A DNA stretch of 64,000 nt from an uncultured Candidatus Melainabacteria bacterium (GCA_934757255.1 CAKVLL010000002.1:51071-115070); one strand, 5' to 3'. Shown: positions 35,423 to 44,762, numbered from the stretch's first letter. The notes: generated by a model not told the origin, from the letters alone. Numbers and translations: made by a program.

Positions 35423-35986
35423 TTACACTTTCGCTCCAACATTTACCATTTCCATTCCCATTTCAAGAGCCTTATAATTTAATTCTCTCAATTCAGGTTT
35501 GGCGTCGAATTTTTTACCAAGTGCCATTTCCATAGCGTTTTTAATATCTTCCAATCTCAAAACATTAGTCGCTGCAAGCAAAACGCCCAAAATAATAATG
35601 TTGAATACTCTTGCACTAAGTTTTTCGTTCGCAATCTTATTCGCATCAACACCAATTACTTGTTTACATTTAACTTGCGGCTTTTTAGTACAAACGGATG
35701 TATCATAAACAACTGTTGAATTTTCGCTTACATAAGCTTCACATCTGTCGATTGCTCTATCTGATAGCATAATAATGATATCGCCTTTAGCAAATCTTGG
35801 CTCACCGATTCTTTCATCAGCAATTTGGCAAAATGCAATTGAAACACCGCCTCTTTGTTCTACACCAAAGTTTGGAATATATAAAACTTGCTTACCCGCC
35901 TCATAACCGGCTTCAACAAGAATTTTAGCAATAGACTGAACGCCTTGTCCGCCTTCACCGGCTAATACTATTTTTGTTCTAGACAT
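35423..35986 (-). CDS. korC: 2-oxoacid:ferredoxin oxidoreductase gamma subunit
   Basis: 187 residues from ATG 35986, chosen for AAGGAGAT 5 nt upstream; the open frame extends 31 codons into the hairpin but that part is not protein-like. GEGGQGVQSIAKILVEAGYEAG and NFGVEQRGGVS are typical of the gamma subunit of pyruvate/2-oxoglutarate:ferredoxin oxidoreductases. Substrate (2-oxoglutarate, branched 2-oxoacid) is not certain. Confidence 0.9.
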   Translation of the reverse strand: MSRTKIVLAGEGGQGVQSIAKILVEAGYEAGKQVLYIPNFGVEQRGGVSIAFCQIADERIGEPRFAKGDIIIMLSDRAIDRCEAYVSENSTVVYDTSVCTKKPQVKCKQVIGVDANKIANEKLSARVFNIIILGVLLAATNVLRLEDIKNAMEMALGKKFDAKPELRELNYKALEMGMEMVNVGAKV

Positions 35987-36001
35987 TTTTATCTCCTTTT
36001 T

Positions 36002-36141
36002 AAGGGAATAGGGGAATAAGGTAATGAGGGAATAGGTGGTATTAAATATTTTTATTTTTATATTGAGTTTTATAAACACAATTCACTTAAACAATAATCT
36101 AAAATCTCTTATTCCCTTATTACCTTATTACCTCATTCCCT
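36002..36141 (-). repeat. Family I hairpin element, kor beta-gamma gap
   Basis: Arms 36002-36035 and 36107-36141 with the conserved family I loop. It starts about 10 nt after the beta stop codon and ends just before AAAAGGAGAT of the gamma gene. Confidence 0.9.
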
Positions 36142-36151
36142 TTCTGTTACT

Positions 36152-36901
36152 TTACCCTTCAGGACTCAAAAATTCTTTCACTTCAAAGAATTCTTCCATT
36201 TGTTTAAGTCTGCCAAACGTATCAACATTGTTTGTTCTCCAGTTTAGTGGACAAATTGAAAGAACTTCTACGAATGAAAAACCGCCGTTTTCAACATTTT
36301 TCAAACCTTTTACAAAAGTTTGTTTAAGCTTCATAAAATTAGAAACAGTTGAACGTGCAACAAAAGATTTTGACTTATCGGCAATTGATGCAACCATTTC
36401 AGCTGCTTTTGCAGGTTTACCTGTAACTTCACAATCTCTGCCGTAAGGCGTTGTTTCCGTTTTTTGACCCGGCATTGTAGTTGGTGACATTTGACCGCCT
36501 GTCATACCGTAGTTAGTGTTGTTTACAACAACAATCATCATTCTTTCACCACGAACAGTTGCGTTTACCAAGTGTTGCGCACCGATTGCAAGTCCACCGC
36601 CATCGCCCATATAAGCAATACCGATAGCATCTTTGTTTGCTCTTGTGAAACCGTAGATAACAGGAGTTGTTCTACCGTGGTGAGTTTGAACCGTATCTAC
36701 GTCCAAATAATTCCAAGCTAAAAGTGAACATCCAATATCGCAGCCAAAAACTGTTTTTTGTTGGATACCAAGTTCATCGATTGCGCTTTCAAGCGCTTTT
36801 AAAGTTATTCCGTGTCCGCATCCGGGGCAAAATTTACTTGCACCAACCTCAGCATTCTGAGATTTTGGTAAATTTGGTGGAAGGGTTAATAATTCTGACA
36901 T
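36152..36901 (-). CDS. korB: 2-oxoacid:ferredoxin oxidoreductase beta subunit
   Basis: 249 residues. Contains the thiamine diphosphate/Mg site (YMGDGGGLAIGAQH followed by NNTNYGMTGGQ) and the CPGCGHG motif near residue 22. It carries out decarboxylation of the 2-oxoacid with the alpha subunit. AAGGAGATAAAA precedes the ATG, identical to the gamma gene's leader. Confidence 0.93.
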   Translation of the reverse strand: MSELLTLPPNLPKSQNAEVGASKFCPGCGHGITLKALESAIDELGIQQKTVFGCDIGCSLLAWNYLDVDTVQTHHGRTTPVIYGFTRANKDAIGIAYMGDGGGLAIGAQHLVNATVRGERMMIVVVNNTNYGMTGGQMSPTTMPGQKTETTPYGRDCEVTGKPAKAAEMVASIADKSKSFVARSTVSNFMKLKQTFVKGLKNVENGGFSFVEVLSICPLNWRTNNVDTFGRLKQMEEFFEVKEFLSPEG

Positions 36902-36915
36902 TTTTATCTCCTTTT

Positions 36916-37053
36916 AGGGGAATGAGGGAATAAGGTAATGAGGGAATAAGTGGTATTAAATATTTTTATTTTTATATTACATTTATTAAACGCACTTTTC
37001 TTAAACAATAATCTAAAATCTCTTATTCCCTTATTGCCTTATTCCCCTATTCC
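36916..37053 (-). repeat. Family I hairpin element, kor alpha-beta gap
   Basis: Arms 36916-36950 and ~37022-37053 with the same loop ends as the other kor copies. It fills the gap from 9 nt after the alpha stop codon to the AAAAGGAGAT of the beta gene. Confidence 0.9.
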
Positions 37054-37062
37054 TTTTTTTCA

Positions 37063-38157
37063 TTAAGCTACTACCAACATACTCTCTACTTTCGCAACAA
37101 TATCATCACCTGTTACGCCAACGCCCATTTTGAATAGGGTTTGGTATGGAGTTGTTAAGCCGTAAAGTTTTTCAAGCACCATTTGAGCAAGTTGACCGTT
37201 TGCAGATTCAGTAAACAATACTTGTTTAGCTCTGCTTACCGCTGCTCTTAAAGGTTTTACAGCCAACGGTCTGATTGTAATTGGTCTAAATAATCCGGCT
37301 TTAATGCCTTTTTCTCTCAATTCATCAATCGCCGTTCTAGCAGAACGCGCTACAATACCGTGAGCAATTACAAGAATTTCAGCATCTTCAGCCTTATATT
37401 CTTCCCATTCTTGAACTTCTTCTGCCATCTTATCAAAATCAGCTTGATAACCGTTAAGAACATTCATCAATTCTTCTTCCATGTTATATGTATTTCTCAT
37501 GTGAGCAGATTTTCTATCAACACCGATTTGACCGTCTGCAAGAAGTGATTTCTCAGTCGGAACCATTGTGATACCGCGAGAAGCAGGATCATATAATGTT
37601 ACAGGTTCTCTCATCTTACCTTGATAACCGTCAGCCAATACATAAGTTGGGAATCTGTATTTCCAAGCTGTGTTAAATGCTTTTATCATATAATCGTACA
37701 AATCTTGGTGACCTGCTGTTGAATAAACGATTCTAAAACCTTCGCCATTTCCGCCAAAACAAGTCAATCTTGTTTCTTGTTGAGCGTAAATTACTGTTGC
37801 AGTGGAAGGTCCGCCTCTTTGCATAACCGCACAAACAAATGGAATTCTCATCATTTCAGCCATTGATTGAGCATCTTGCATAATTACATTCCCTGGGCCG
37901 GCAGTTGCCGTAAATGCTCTTCTTCCGGCTAAAATACCGCCGATTGTTGAAAAACCTGCAGAAATTTCGTCTTCTGTTTGCAAAAATCCCGCGCCAGTTT
38001 TTGGTAAGAGTTTACACCAAGTATGCATAATTTCGTTTTGAGGTGTAATCGGATAACCATACATAAAATCAGCCTCTGCTGAGTTTGCAGCATAAGCCAG
38101 CACTTCGTTTCCGGTTAGGAACATTTTAGTGTCTTCTTTAATAAGTTTGTTTACCAT
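37063..38157 (-). CDS. korA: 2-oxoacid:ferredoxin oxidoreductase alpha subunit
   Basis: 364 residues. GYPITPQNEIMHTW near residue 34 (YPITP motif), EDEISAGFSTIGGILAG and TATAGPGN are typical. GGAAGG lies 8 nt before the ATG; a second ATG 11 codons in is possible. First gene of the operon, which ties central carbon metabolism to ferredoxin reduction in this anaerobe. Confidence 0.93.
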   Translation of the reverse strand: MVNKLIKEDTKMFLTGNEVLAYAANSAEADFMYGYPITPQNEIMHTWCKLLPKTGAGFLQTEDEISAGFSTIGGILAGRRAFTATAGPGNVIMQDAQSMAEMMRIPFVCAVMQRGGPSTATVIYAQQETRLTCFGGNGEGFRIVYSTAGHQDLYDYMIKAFNTAWKYRFPTYVLADGYQGKMREPVTLYDPASRGITMVPTEKSLLADGQIGVDRKSAHMRNTYNMEEELMNVLNGYQADFDKMAEEVQEWEEYKAEDAEILVIAHGIVARSARTAIDELREKGIKAGLFRPITIRPLAVKPLRAAVSRAKQVLFTESANGQLAQMVLEKLYGLTTPYQTLFKMGVGVTGDDIVAKVESMLVVA

Positions 38158-38237
38158 TTTTCTAACCTTCCCTTAAAATATACACCAACATTTTACTACA
38201 AAATGTCTAAAAAAGGGTAGAAAAATTTTTATAAAAT

Positions 38238-38717
38238 TTAAGCAACTTTATATGAACGCGTGCTCAAAGTTGCAGCAGGGTCTTTTGTTAAAATTGCACT
38301 TTGCTTATAAGCCTCTTGCGCCTTATTAATCGCAACTGCTTGTTCAGGAGTATAACCGTGTTTTAATGAATTTTGAACGATATCTTTTGAAGAAGCTTTT
38401 GATGCTTGGAATGTTGTTACATCAATAGTAGTTTTTTCTTCTGTATCTTTATTATTCTCAACTTTATTGCCATTATATTTTGGAGGAAATTCTTTATCTG
38501 CAATATTAACGCTATTTTTATCCTCTGGCAATTCGTAAATCATTTTTGCCTGTGGCTTACTCTTAAAATAATCACGAGAAAATACCTTAGACTCATTTTC
38601 ATCTACTTTGTCATAAGGTGTATGCGCATTTATTTTAATTTGTTTTGGCGTAAACGGTGATGTTAACTGTCCGTAAATTGTATCACTAGAATACGCACCA
38701 ATAGCTTCTGTACTCAT
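38238..38717 (-). CDS. Hypothetical protein
   Basis: 159 residues, hydrophilic, rich in Lys, Ser, Thr and Asp, no membrane segment or signal peptide. The middle looks disordered and the C-terminal ~50 residues helical (TPEQAVAINKAQEAYKQSA). No clear ribosome site before the ATG. I do not recognise it. It stands alone upstream of kor on the same strand. Confidence 0.55.
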   Translation of the reverse strand: MSTEAIGAYSSDTIYGQLTSPFTPKQIKINAHTPYDKVDENESKVFSRDYFKSKPQAKMIYELPEDKNSVNIADKEFPPKYNGNKVENNKDTEEKTTIDVTTFQASKASSKDIVQNSLKHGYTPEQAVAINKAQEAYKQSAILTKDPAATLSTRSYKVA

Positions 38718-38843
38718 GGTTCTTATTTATTTGGTTAATAATATACTTATATACACCCATTATAAACCATGTTACATCATCTCAAAAGTGTATTTTCAAA
38801 GAAGCTTTACAAAACTTAATATCAGTTCTCAAAAAATTTTTAA

Positions 38844-39164
38844 TTAATCATATATCGACATTATAATTTTATATACTAACTTCAATTCTTCAGAATTAAG
38901 TTCATCAATAATATTCTTCAACAAAACTTTTTTCTCTGCATCACTTATACTCAAATGTTCAAACTCAAACATTTGTGGCAAACTTACTTGTAAGCACCGT
39001 GCCAAATCCCCTAAACTCTTAGAAGGAAATGTAATACCACATTCTATTTTACTTAAATTTCTTTGATCAATACCTGCTTTTTCTGCAAGTTGTTGCTGTG
39101 TGTAACCGCGTTTTTCACGCAGTTCCTTGATTCTTTTACCTAAATATTCTTTAATTCTGTTCAT
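38844..39164 (-). CDS. XRE-family helix-turn-helix regulator
   Basis: 106 residues. Residues ~8-62 are a Cro/CI helix-turn-helix (RIKELREKRGYTQQQLAEKA, then QRNLSKIECG). A ~40-residue helical tail follows and may dimerise. Target unknown. A TGTAACGATA motif lies ~35 nt upstream. Confidence 0.85.
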   Translation of the reverse strand: MNRIKEYLGKRIKELREKRGYTQQQLAEKAGIDQRNLSKIECGITFPSKSLGDLARCLQVSLPQMFEFEHLSISDAEKKVLLKNIIDELNSEELKLVYKIIMSIYD

Positions 39165-39269
39165 GATAATAACAGAATAAAGCCTAAGGTTATAAAATGT
39201 AACGATAATATTGGAGTATAAATATTACCAAAAAGAATTATAAATAGTACAGCAATTTAAATAGATATA

Positions 39270-40232
39270 TTATAAAATCTCTTTTTCCACAATATACCTT
39301 GGTCTTGCTTTTACTTCATTAAATATTTGTCCCAAATATTCACCAATAATACCTAAACAAAATAACTGCAGCCCACCAAAAAATGCAAGAAGCACAACAA
39401 GGGTCGCCCAACCACTAGGTGTATTATGCAAACAATATTTTTCAAAAATAACTTCAGCAGCCAACAAAAAACTACCTAAAACTGTTAAAACTCCAACTGC
39501 CGCAATTATCCTTAAAGGTACAATACTAAAAGCAGTTATACCATTCAACGCAAGACTTGTTAACGAAAAGAAATTAAACTTAGATGATCCCAATGCTCGC
39601 GGTTTTACATTAAAATGCACATAGGCTGTTCTAAGACCAATTTCATGGAAAAAACCACGTAAAAACAGTCCAGCTTCCTGATATTTCTCGAGAATTTCAA
39701 GTCCTTTTGAACTCACAAGCCTAAAATCAGAATGATTTGGCGGAATTTTTACACCCAACAAATTCATCAATTTATAAAAACATAACGCAGAATACTTTTT
39801 GAAAAAAGAATCTGTTTTTCTATCATTTCTAATGCCAGAAACAATTTCAGCACCATTATGATATTCATCAATAAATGTCTCTATTACATTTTCATCCTGC
39901 TGTAAATCAGCATCAATAGAAATTACGCAATCACATCCGATTTTTTTCACACCCAAAAGACCTGCAATGAGAGCTTTCTGATTCCCATAATTTCTGATAA
40001 ACTTTGTACCTTTAACTTTTTCACCAAAAGTTTTGTGCAACTCTTCTATAATTTCCCAAGTTCTATCCTTTGAACCATCATCAACAAGATATATATAACT
40101 CTCGTCCGAAATTTTTCCTTTTGAAACAATTCCTTTTAAAACTTCTAAAAGTGTCTCCACTGTTGATTTTATAACTAATTCTTCATTAAAGCACGGTATA
40201 ATTATTGCAAGCTTTGTTTTATATTCACTCAT
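39270..40232 (-). CDS. GT2 glycosyltransferase, polyprenyl-phosphate sugar transferase type (GtrB/DPM1-like)
   Basis: 320 residues from ATG 40232 (GAGAGGA upstream). GT-A fold with IIPCFNEE, VDDGSKDRTWEI and SIDADLQQ (the D-x-D-type metal site). Two membrane helices lie at the C-terminus (residues ~232-305). Such enzymes load a sugar on a polyprenyl phosphate for later transfer in the envelope. No partner flippase is adjacent. Confidence 0.85.
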   Translation of the reverse strand: MSEYKTKLAIIIPCFNEELVIKSTVETLLEVLKGIVSKGKISDESYIYLVDDGSKDRTWEIIEELHKTFGEKVKGTKFIRNYGNQKALIAGLLGVKKIGCDCVISIDADLQQDENVIETFIDEYHNGAEIVSGIRNDRKTDSFFKKYSALCFYKLMNLLGVKIPPNHSDFRLVSSKGLEILEKYQEAGLFLRGFFHEIGLRTAYVHFNVKPRALGSSKFNFFSLTSLALNGITAFSIVPLRIIAAVGVLTVLGSFLLAAEVIFEKYCLHNTPSGWATLVVLLAFFGGLQLFCLGIIGEYLGQIFNEVKARPRYIVEKEIL

Positions 40233-40376
40233 AGTTATCCTCTCAAAACTAATCATACTATATAATTTTAAATATGAAAACACCGAAGAGTTTGTAAACT
40301 TTTGTAACAAAAGTTTTTAATAATAACAATTTTATTATTTTATCAGTTTTAACATGGGCAAAAGGAATGTGTTAAA

Positions 40377-41999
40377 GTGTCAACTTTTGGTGATTATAAA
40401 TCATATAAAAAATATGAACCGAGCTACGCATCTTGGAAAAACAATCAAGACATAATAGAAGCTAAGCGCAAGGCATATCTAAAACAGAACCCAAATATTG
40501 TTTCGAATGAAGATATCCAGCGTGGTAAAACACTTATCAGAGCAATTGACATAATGGACGAATATTCTCAAAAACGCGCAGAGGATACCGAAGTTGCAAC
40601 AGAAACAGCAATGGGCATGGCGATTGAATTATTAATGTTTGGTGGAATGGGCATTGGTGCATTAATAGGTCAACTTAAACCTGTAAAGAACTTAGTAACA
40701 AAACACGTAAAAAATCCTAAACATATAAATTGGATAAGTATCGGAATCCCAACTATTATGGGCGGTATAGTCGGCACAATCGCCTCTTTCCCGCTACAAG
40801 CTTGGGGTGCTAAAGCAGAAGTTTCGGCATCAAGAAAAGGACGTTTTGAAGCAATGCGCAAAGAATTAAACAACCCAAATGGCTTTGCAGTGCTTACAGA
40901 CGAACAAATAAAAGAAGCAAAAAATGCATCAAAAAATATTATTTTAGAAGAAGATAAAAATAACAAAGTTAAATCCGCTTTAATGGAAGGATTAGGCATC
41001 AACTCTTTAAAAGCACTTGCTGGCGATAGCAAAGAATATAAAAAACAAAAACAACTTTTTGAACTAGAATTGCAAAATGATAAAATACACCTGAACGATA
41101 AAATGACAGCTGAAGAAATTGAAAATGCCAAAAAAGACCAACAATTGCTTACAAAACTTGTGGAAAAAATTGATATTGCATCACAAGATTATGCAGAAAA
41201 TGCCGAACTTGCCGCAGGAGGATTTTTCACTGGCGTATTTGCATTTTCAGCATTAGGCAGTATATTAGTTGAAAAGATTTTACATCATTGCAAAATCAAG
41301 TCTGCTGAAAAAATTTCAGCTGCTACAAAAATTATAGGTGTAATTGCTTCTATCGGTTCTGCAATTTTTATGGCGCAAATTTCTAAAGACGCTTCTAGAG
41401 TCGGAAGATTCAAAGTTAAACAAGAATTATTAAAACACCCTGAAAATTTTGTATATGTAGATGATAAAAAAGCTAGCAACATCAAAGAGTTCAACCTTGA
41501 AAACGAGAAAAAAACCGGCTACTTCACCTTCATTAAAAATGCTTATAAAGATGCAAAAGAGTACAATAATTATAAAAAGACTAAGGCTAAAGACGAAAAA
41601 AGATTTTATAAAGCAATTGAAAACCTTAATTTAACTGACGAACAAATTAAGAATGCAAAAAGATTACAAAAAAATGCCTTTAAAACATTCAATAAAGTAG
41701 ATGAAAACTCGCAAAAATATTCAGAAAGTGTAGAAGCACTCGGACAAGCATCAATGTTCCCTATAAATTTAATATTCTCAGGTATTGGTGCTGTTATTGG
41801 TCTAAGATTTTTAACCAGAAAATCTAACACTAAAATTCAAGCTACAGAAAACTTTGCTAAATACATTGGAACGGTGTTTTTAAGTTCCCTACCATCAATA
41901 CTAATTAATGCACACATTACTAAAGAACAGAAAAAAGCTTCTCGTGTTGCAAACATGCTTGCAATTAATGAAATGCAAGATTATAGAAGTTTTAAATAA
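40377..41999 (+). CDS. Membrane protein built of three internal repeats, function unknown
   Basis: 540 residues from GTG 40377 (AAAGGA 12 nt upstream). Three modules at ~46-165, ~247-352 and ~422-533 share one order: an amphipathic helix with IxxAK, a DxxSQxYxE motif (DEYSQ, DIASQDYAE, DENSQKYSE), a Gly-rich membrane helix, a short loop, a second membrane helix, then ASRxGRF or ASRVANM and a charged helix. So six membrane segments. The spacers between modules are Lys/Asn-rich. I know no family with this plan. Its stop codon overlaps the end of the convergent gene by 8 bp. Confidence 0.75.
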   Translation: MSTFGDYKSYKKYEPSYASWKNNQDIIEAKRKAYLKQNPNIVSNEDIQRGKTLIRAIDIMDEYSQKRAEDTEVATETAMGMAIELLMFGGMGIGALIGQLKPVKNLVTKHVKNPKHINWISIGIPTIMGGIVGTIASFPLQAWGAKAEVSASRKGRFEAMRKELNNPNGFAVLTDEQIKEAKNASKNIILEEDKNNKVKSALMEGLGINSLKALAGDSKEYKKQKQLFELELQNDKIHLNDKMTAEEIENAKKDQQLLTKLVEKIDIASQDYAENAELAAGGFFTGVFAFSALGSILVEKILHHCKIKSAEKISAATKIIGVIASIGSAIFMAQISKDASRVGRFKVKQELLKHPENFVYVDDKKASNIKEFNLENEKKTGYFTFIKNAYKDAKEYNNYKKTKAKDEKRFYKAIENLNLTDEQIKNAKRLQKNAFKTFNKVDENSQKYSESVEALGQASMFPINLIFSGIGAVIGLRFLTRKSNTKIQATENFAKYIGTVFLSSLPSILINAHITKEQKKASRVANMLAINEMQDYRSFK

Positions 42000-43383
42000 A
42001 TTTAAAATTAAACTTCACCTTGTTCAACAATTCTTTTTCCAACCGGCTTGAAAACTCTAGCAATTGTTCTGTTACTATTTTTCTATCATGAACTTTTAAA
42101 TCATAGCTACCGAGATTTTTTTCTAAAAATTCTTTAATTTGATTGTATTTAGTTGATTTATTTACAGAAACATTTTTTTCTGTTTGTTGATTTATTAAAA
42201 CACCCAATACCTGGGCTAACAAATGTTTATCTGCCTGCAAAGATAAGCATTCTAACAAATTATTAATCGGTTGATTTTTCAACTCTTTGTAATAGGAATA
42301 TATCCTTGCTTTTCTTTCTAATGTTTCGGGTAGGCGAGAAAATAAAGTAGGTCGTTTTAATGCTACTTCTATAAATTTTGTTTTAGTAACGCCAAATCTT
42401 TTTGCTGAGTCTGTAATATTTCTATCCAATGTTTCGGGTGATTGATTAAATAATGAAGGTTGTTTTAATGCGACATCTACAAACCTTGATTTTTCAACTC
42501 CGAATCTTTTTGCTGAGTCTGTAATATTTTTATCTAATGTTTCGGGTGATTGATAAAATAATTGAGGTTGTTTTAATGCGGCGTCTACAAACCTTGATTT
42601 CTCTACGCCAAATCTCTTTGCTGAGTCTGTAATATTTTTATCCAATGTTTCGGGTGATTGACAAAATAATTGAGGTTGTTTTAATGCGGCGTCTACAAAC
42701 TTTGATTTCTCTACGCCAAACATCTTTGCTGAGTCTGTAATATTTTTATCTAATGTTTCGGGTGATTGATAAAATAATGAAGGTTGTTTTAATGCGGCGT
42801 CTACAAACCTTGATTTCTCTACGCCAAATCTCTTAGCTGAGTCTGTAATATTTTTATCCAATGTTTCGGGTGATTGATTAAATAATGAAGGTCTTCTTAA
42901 TGCAGCGTCTACAAACTTCGATTTCTCTACGCCAAATCTCTTAGCTGAATCTGAAATATTTTTATCCAATGTTTCGGATAATTGATAAAATAATTGAGGT
43001 TGTTTTAATGCGGCATCTACAAACTTTGATTTCTCTACGCCAAATCTCTTTGCTGAGTTTGTAATATTTTTGTCTAATGTTTCCAAATTACTATTAAAAA
43101 TTTCCGGTTCTTTTTGGGCAATTTTTAAAAATGCGTCAGAACTTACTCCAAATCTTTTTGCAAATTCTTGAACTTTTCGTTGAATTTCCGGAGAAATTTC
43201 GGCTGACTTTTTTTGCATCGCCACTTGAGCGATACCATCAGAAGATTTTGCTAACGAAACTGTTTCAAAAGCTGCATTATCTTCCTTTTGCAGATTAGAA
43301 AAATTTTTTAACTCTTTTTTTGACGTAAAACTAACTAAATTATTAAAATTACTAAAAATTTTCTGGTTTATTAAAATTTGCAT
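41992..43383 (-). CDS. Tandem 36-residue helical repeat protein (mTERF-like pattern)
   Basis: 463 residues. About eight repeats of 36 residues (residues ~65-355), consensus SAKRFGVEKSKFVDAALKQP then LFYQSPETLDKNI. The two-helix pattern with a conserved proline and L-F is reminiscent of mTERF repeats of organellar nucleic-acid-binding proteins, though this is by eye only. The N-terminus carries a VSFTS tag like other proteins in this window; the C-terminal ~100 residues are non-repetitive and helical. Repeats differ by few residues, so amplification is recent. Confidence 0.7.
   Translation of the reverse strand: MQILINQKIFSNFNNLVSFTSKKELKNFSNLQKEDNAAFETVSLAKSSDGIAQVAMQKKSAEISPEIQRKVQEFAKRFGVSSDAFLKIAQKEPEIFNSNLETLDKNITNSAKRFGVEKSKFVDAALKQPQLFYQLSETLDKNISDSAKRFGVEKSKFVDAALRRPSLFNQSPETLDKNITDSAKRFGVEKSRFVDAALKQPSLFYQSPETLDKNITDSAKMFGVEKSKFVDAALKQPQLFCQSPETLDKNITDSAKRFGVEKSRFVDAALKQPQLFYQSPETLDKNITDSAKRFGVEKSRFVDVALKQPSLFNQSPETLDRNITDSAKRFGVTKTKFIEVALKRPTLFSRLPETLERKARIYSYYKELKNQPINNLLECLSLQADKHLLAQVLGVLINQQTEKNVSVNKSTKYNQIKEFLEKNLGSYDLKVHDRKIVTEQLLEFSSRLEKELLNKVKFNFKFI
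42310..43090 (-). repeat. Tandem 108-bp coding repeats
   Basis: About seven to eight near-identical 108-bp units encoding the 36-residue repeats above. They stay in frame and have no unique spacers, so they are not a CRISPR array. Confidence 0.85.
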
Positions 43384-43585
43384 ATTATGTTCTTTTATGC
43401 CTCCATATTAATACATACCCTGTAATTTTTTTATTTGCTTTATACACGCGTTTTCTTAACAAAAATTTACATTTTCTTCATTTTATAAATTTTTAATTAA
43501 AGGATAGCGCATTCATGTTGCGAGAAAAATACCTTTATGTTAGTATCAGGAAAAAGATGAATAGTAATATATTTAAGGAGCACGT

Positions 43586-44143
43586 ATGATTTCAGTAAAC
43601 GATTTAAAGAATGGCTTGACACTTGAACTAGATAACGGTCTATGGAACGTTGTTGAATTCCTACACGTTAAACCAGGTAAAGGCGCAGCTTTCGTAAGAA
43701 CAAAGCTTAAAAACGTTGAATCAGGTAACGTTATCGAAAAAACTTTCAGAGCCGGTGAAAAAGTTGCTAAAGCTATGCTTGACCGTAGAGAAATGCAATA
43801 TTTATACAAAGAAGGTAAAGATTACGTTATGATGGATAACGAAACTTACGAACAACTTCAACTTACAGATGACCAAGTTGGCGATGGCGTAAAATACCTT
43901 AAAGAAAATATGATTGTACAAGTTTTGATGCACGATAAGAGAATTATCGGTGTTGATATTCCTGCTCACGTAGAATTAGAAATTGTTGATACTCCGCCAG
44001 CTGAAAAGGGTAACACTGCTCAAGGCGGTACAAAACCAGCAACACTTGAAACAGGTGCTGTTGTAAACGTTCCATTCTTCGTATCAAACGGCGACGTAAT
44101 TAGAGTTGATACAAGAAGCAATGAATACTTGGATAGAGTTTAA
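43586..44143 (+). CDS. efp: Translation elongation factor P
   Basis: 185 residues, standard length. KPGKGAAFVRTKLKN near residue 31 carries the lysine that in many bacteria is modified, and the S1-like C-terminal domains are present (GVDIPAHVELEIVDTPP). It relieves ribosome stalling at polyproline. AAGGAGCACGT precedes the ATG. The efp-accB pairing seen here is characteristic of cyanobacteria. Confidence 0.96.
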   Translation: MISVNDLKNGLTLELDNGLWNVVEFLHVKPGKGAAFVRTKLKNVESGNVIEKTFRAGEKVAKAMLDRREMQYLYKEGKDYVMMDNETYEQLQLTDDQVGDGVKYLKENMIVQVLMHDKRIIGVDIPAHVELEIVDTPPAEKGNTAQGGTKPATLETGAVVNVPFFVSNGDVIRVDTRSNEYLDRV

Positions 44144-44147
44144 TTAA

Positions 44148-44285
44148 AAAGGGAATAAGGTAATAGGGGAATAAGGCAATAAGAGATTTATAGAATATTT
44201 TAAGAATAAATACGTAATAAAACGCATTATTAATGATAAATTTAATACCTCTTATTCCCTCATTACCTTATTCCCTTAATCCCTT
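44148..44285 (+). repeat. Family I hairpin element, efp-accB gap
   Basis: Arms 44148-44185 and 44249-44285; the loop starts ATTTATAGAATATTTTAA and ends TTTAATACC, matching copy 1 and the kor copies in the sense direction. It begins 4 nt after the efp stop codon and ends 3 nt before AAGGAG of accB. Confidence 0.9.
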
Positions 44286-44299
44286 ACAAGGAGACACAA

Positions 44300-44761
44300 A
44301 TGAAATTTGAATCAGACTATATAGAAAAATTAGCAAAAATCATTGCTGACAATGATTTAACAGAAATATCTTTAGAAGATGGCGAACAAGCTATCACTAT
44401 CAGAAAAGATTTACCGGAAGTTAACATGGTAGCTTCAGCACCTGCTGTTGCGGCTGCACCTCAAGCAGCACCTGTTGCACCGGCGCAAGCTTCTGCGCCA
44501 GCACCTGCAGCTAAAGAAGAAGTTAAAGGTAAAGCAATTACTTCACCAATGGTAGGTACTTTCTACGCTGCATCTTCACCTGAAGCAGCTCCATTTGTTG
44601 AAGTTGGTTCAACTGTTAATGTTGGCGATGTAGTATGTATTATTGAAGCAATGAAATTAATGAACGAAATTAAAGCTGAACAAGCAGGTAAAGTAGTTCA
44701 AATCTGCGTTAAAAACGGCGACCCAATTGAATTTGGTCAAGTTTTGATGTATGTGGAATAG
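44300..44761 (+). CDS. accB: Biotin carboxyl carrier protein of acetyl-CoA carboxylase
   Basis: 153 residues. An N-terminal helical domain, an Ala/Pro linker (residues ~55-78), then the biotinyl domain with EAMKLMNEI, whose lysine carries biotin. AAGGAGACACAA precedes the ATG. It works with AccC and the carboxyltransferase to make malonyl-CoA. Confidence 0.97.
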   Translation: MKFESDYIEKLAKIIADNDLTEISLEDGEQAITIRKDLPEVNMVASAPAVAAAPQAAPVAPAQASAPAPAAKEEVKGKAITSPMVGTFYAASSPEAAPFVEVGSTVNVGDVVCIIEAMKLMNEIKAEQAGKVVQICVKNGDPIEFGQVLMYVE

Positions 44762-44762
44762 G

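Noticed and set aside
35276..37053. Reading the family I hairpins as rho-independent terminators
   Set aside because: They lack a T-run after the stem, have loops of ~70 nt, and lie between subunit genes that must be co-expressed.
42310..43090. Regular ~108-bp direct repeats that could be a CRISPR array
   Set aside because: The repeats stay in one reading frame, have no unique spacers, and encode the 36-residue protein repeats. No cas gene is present.
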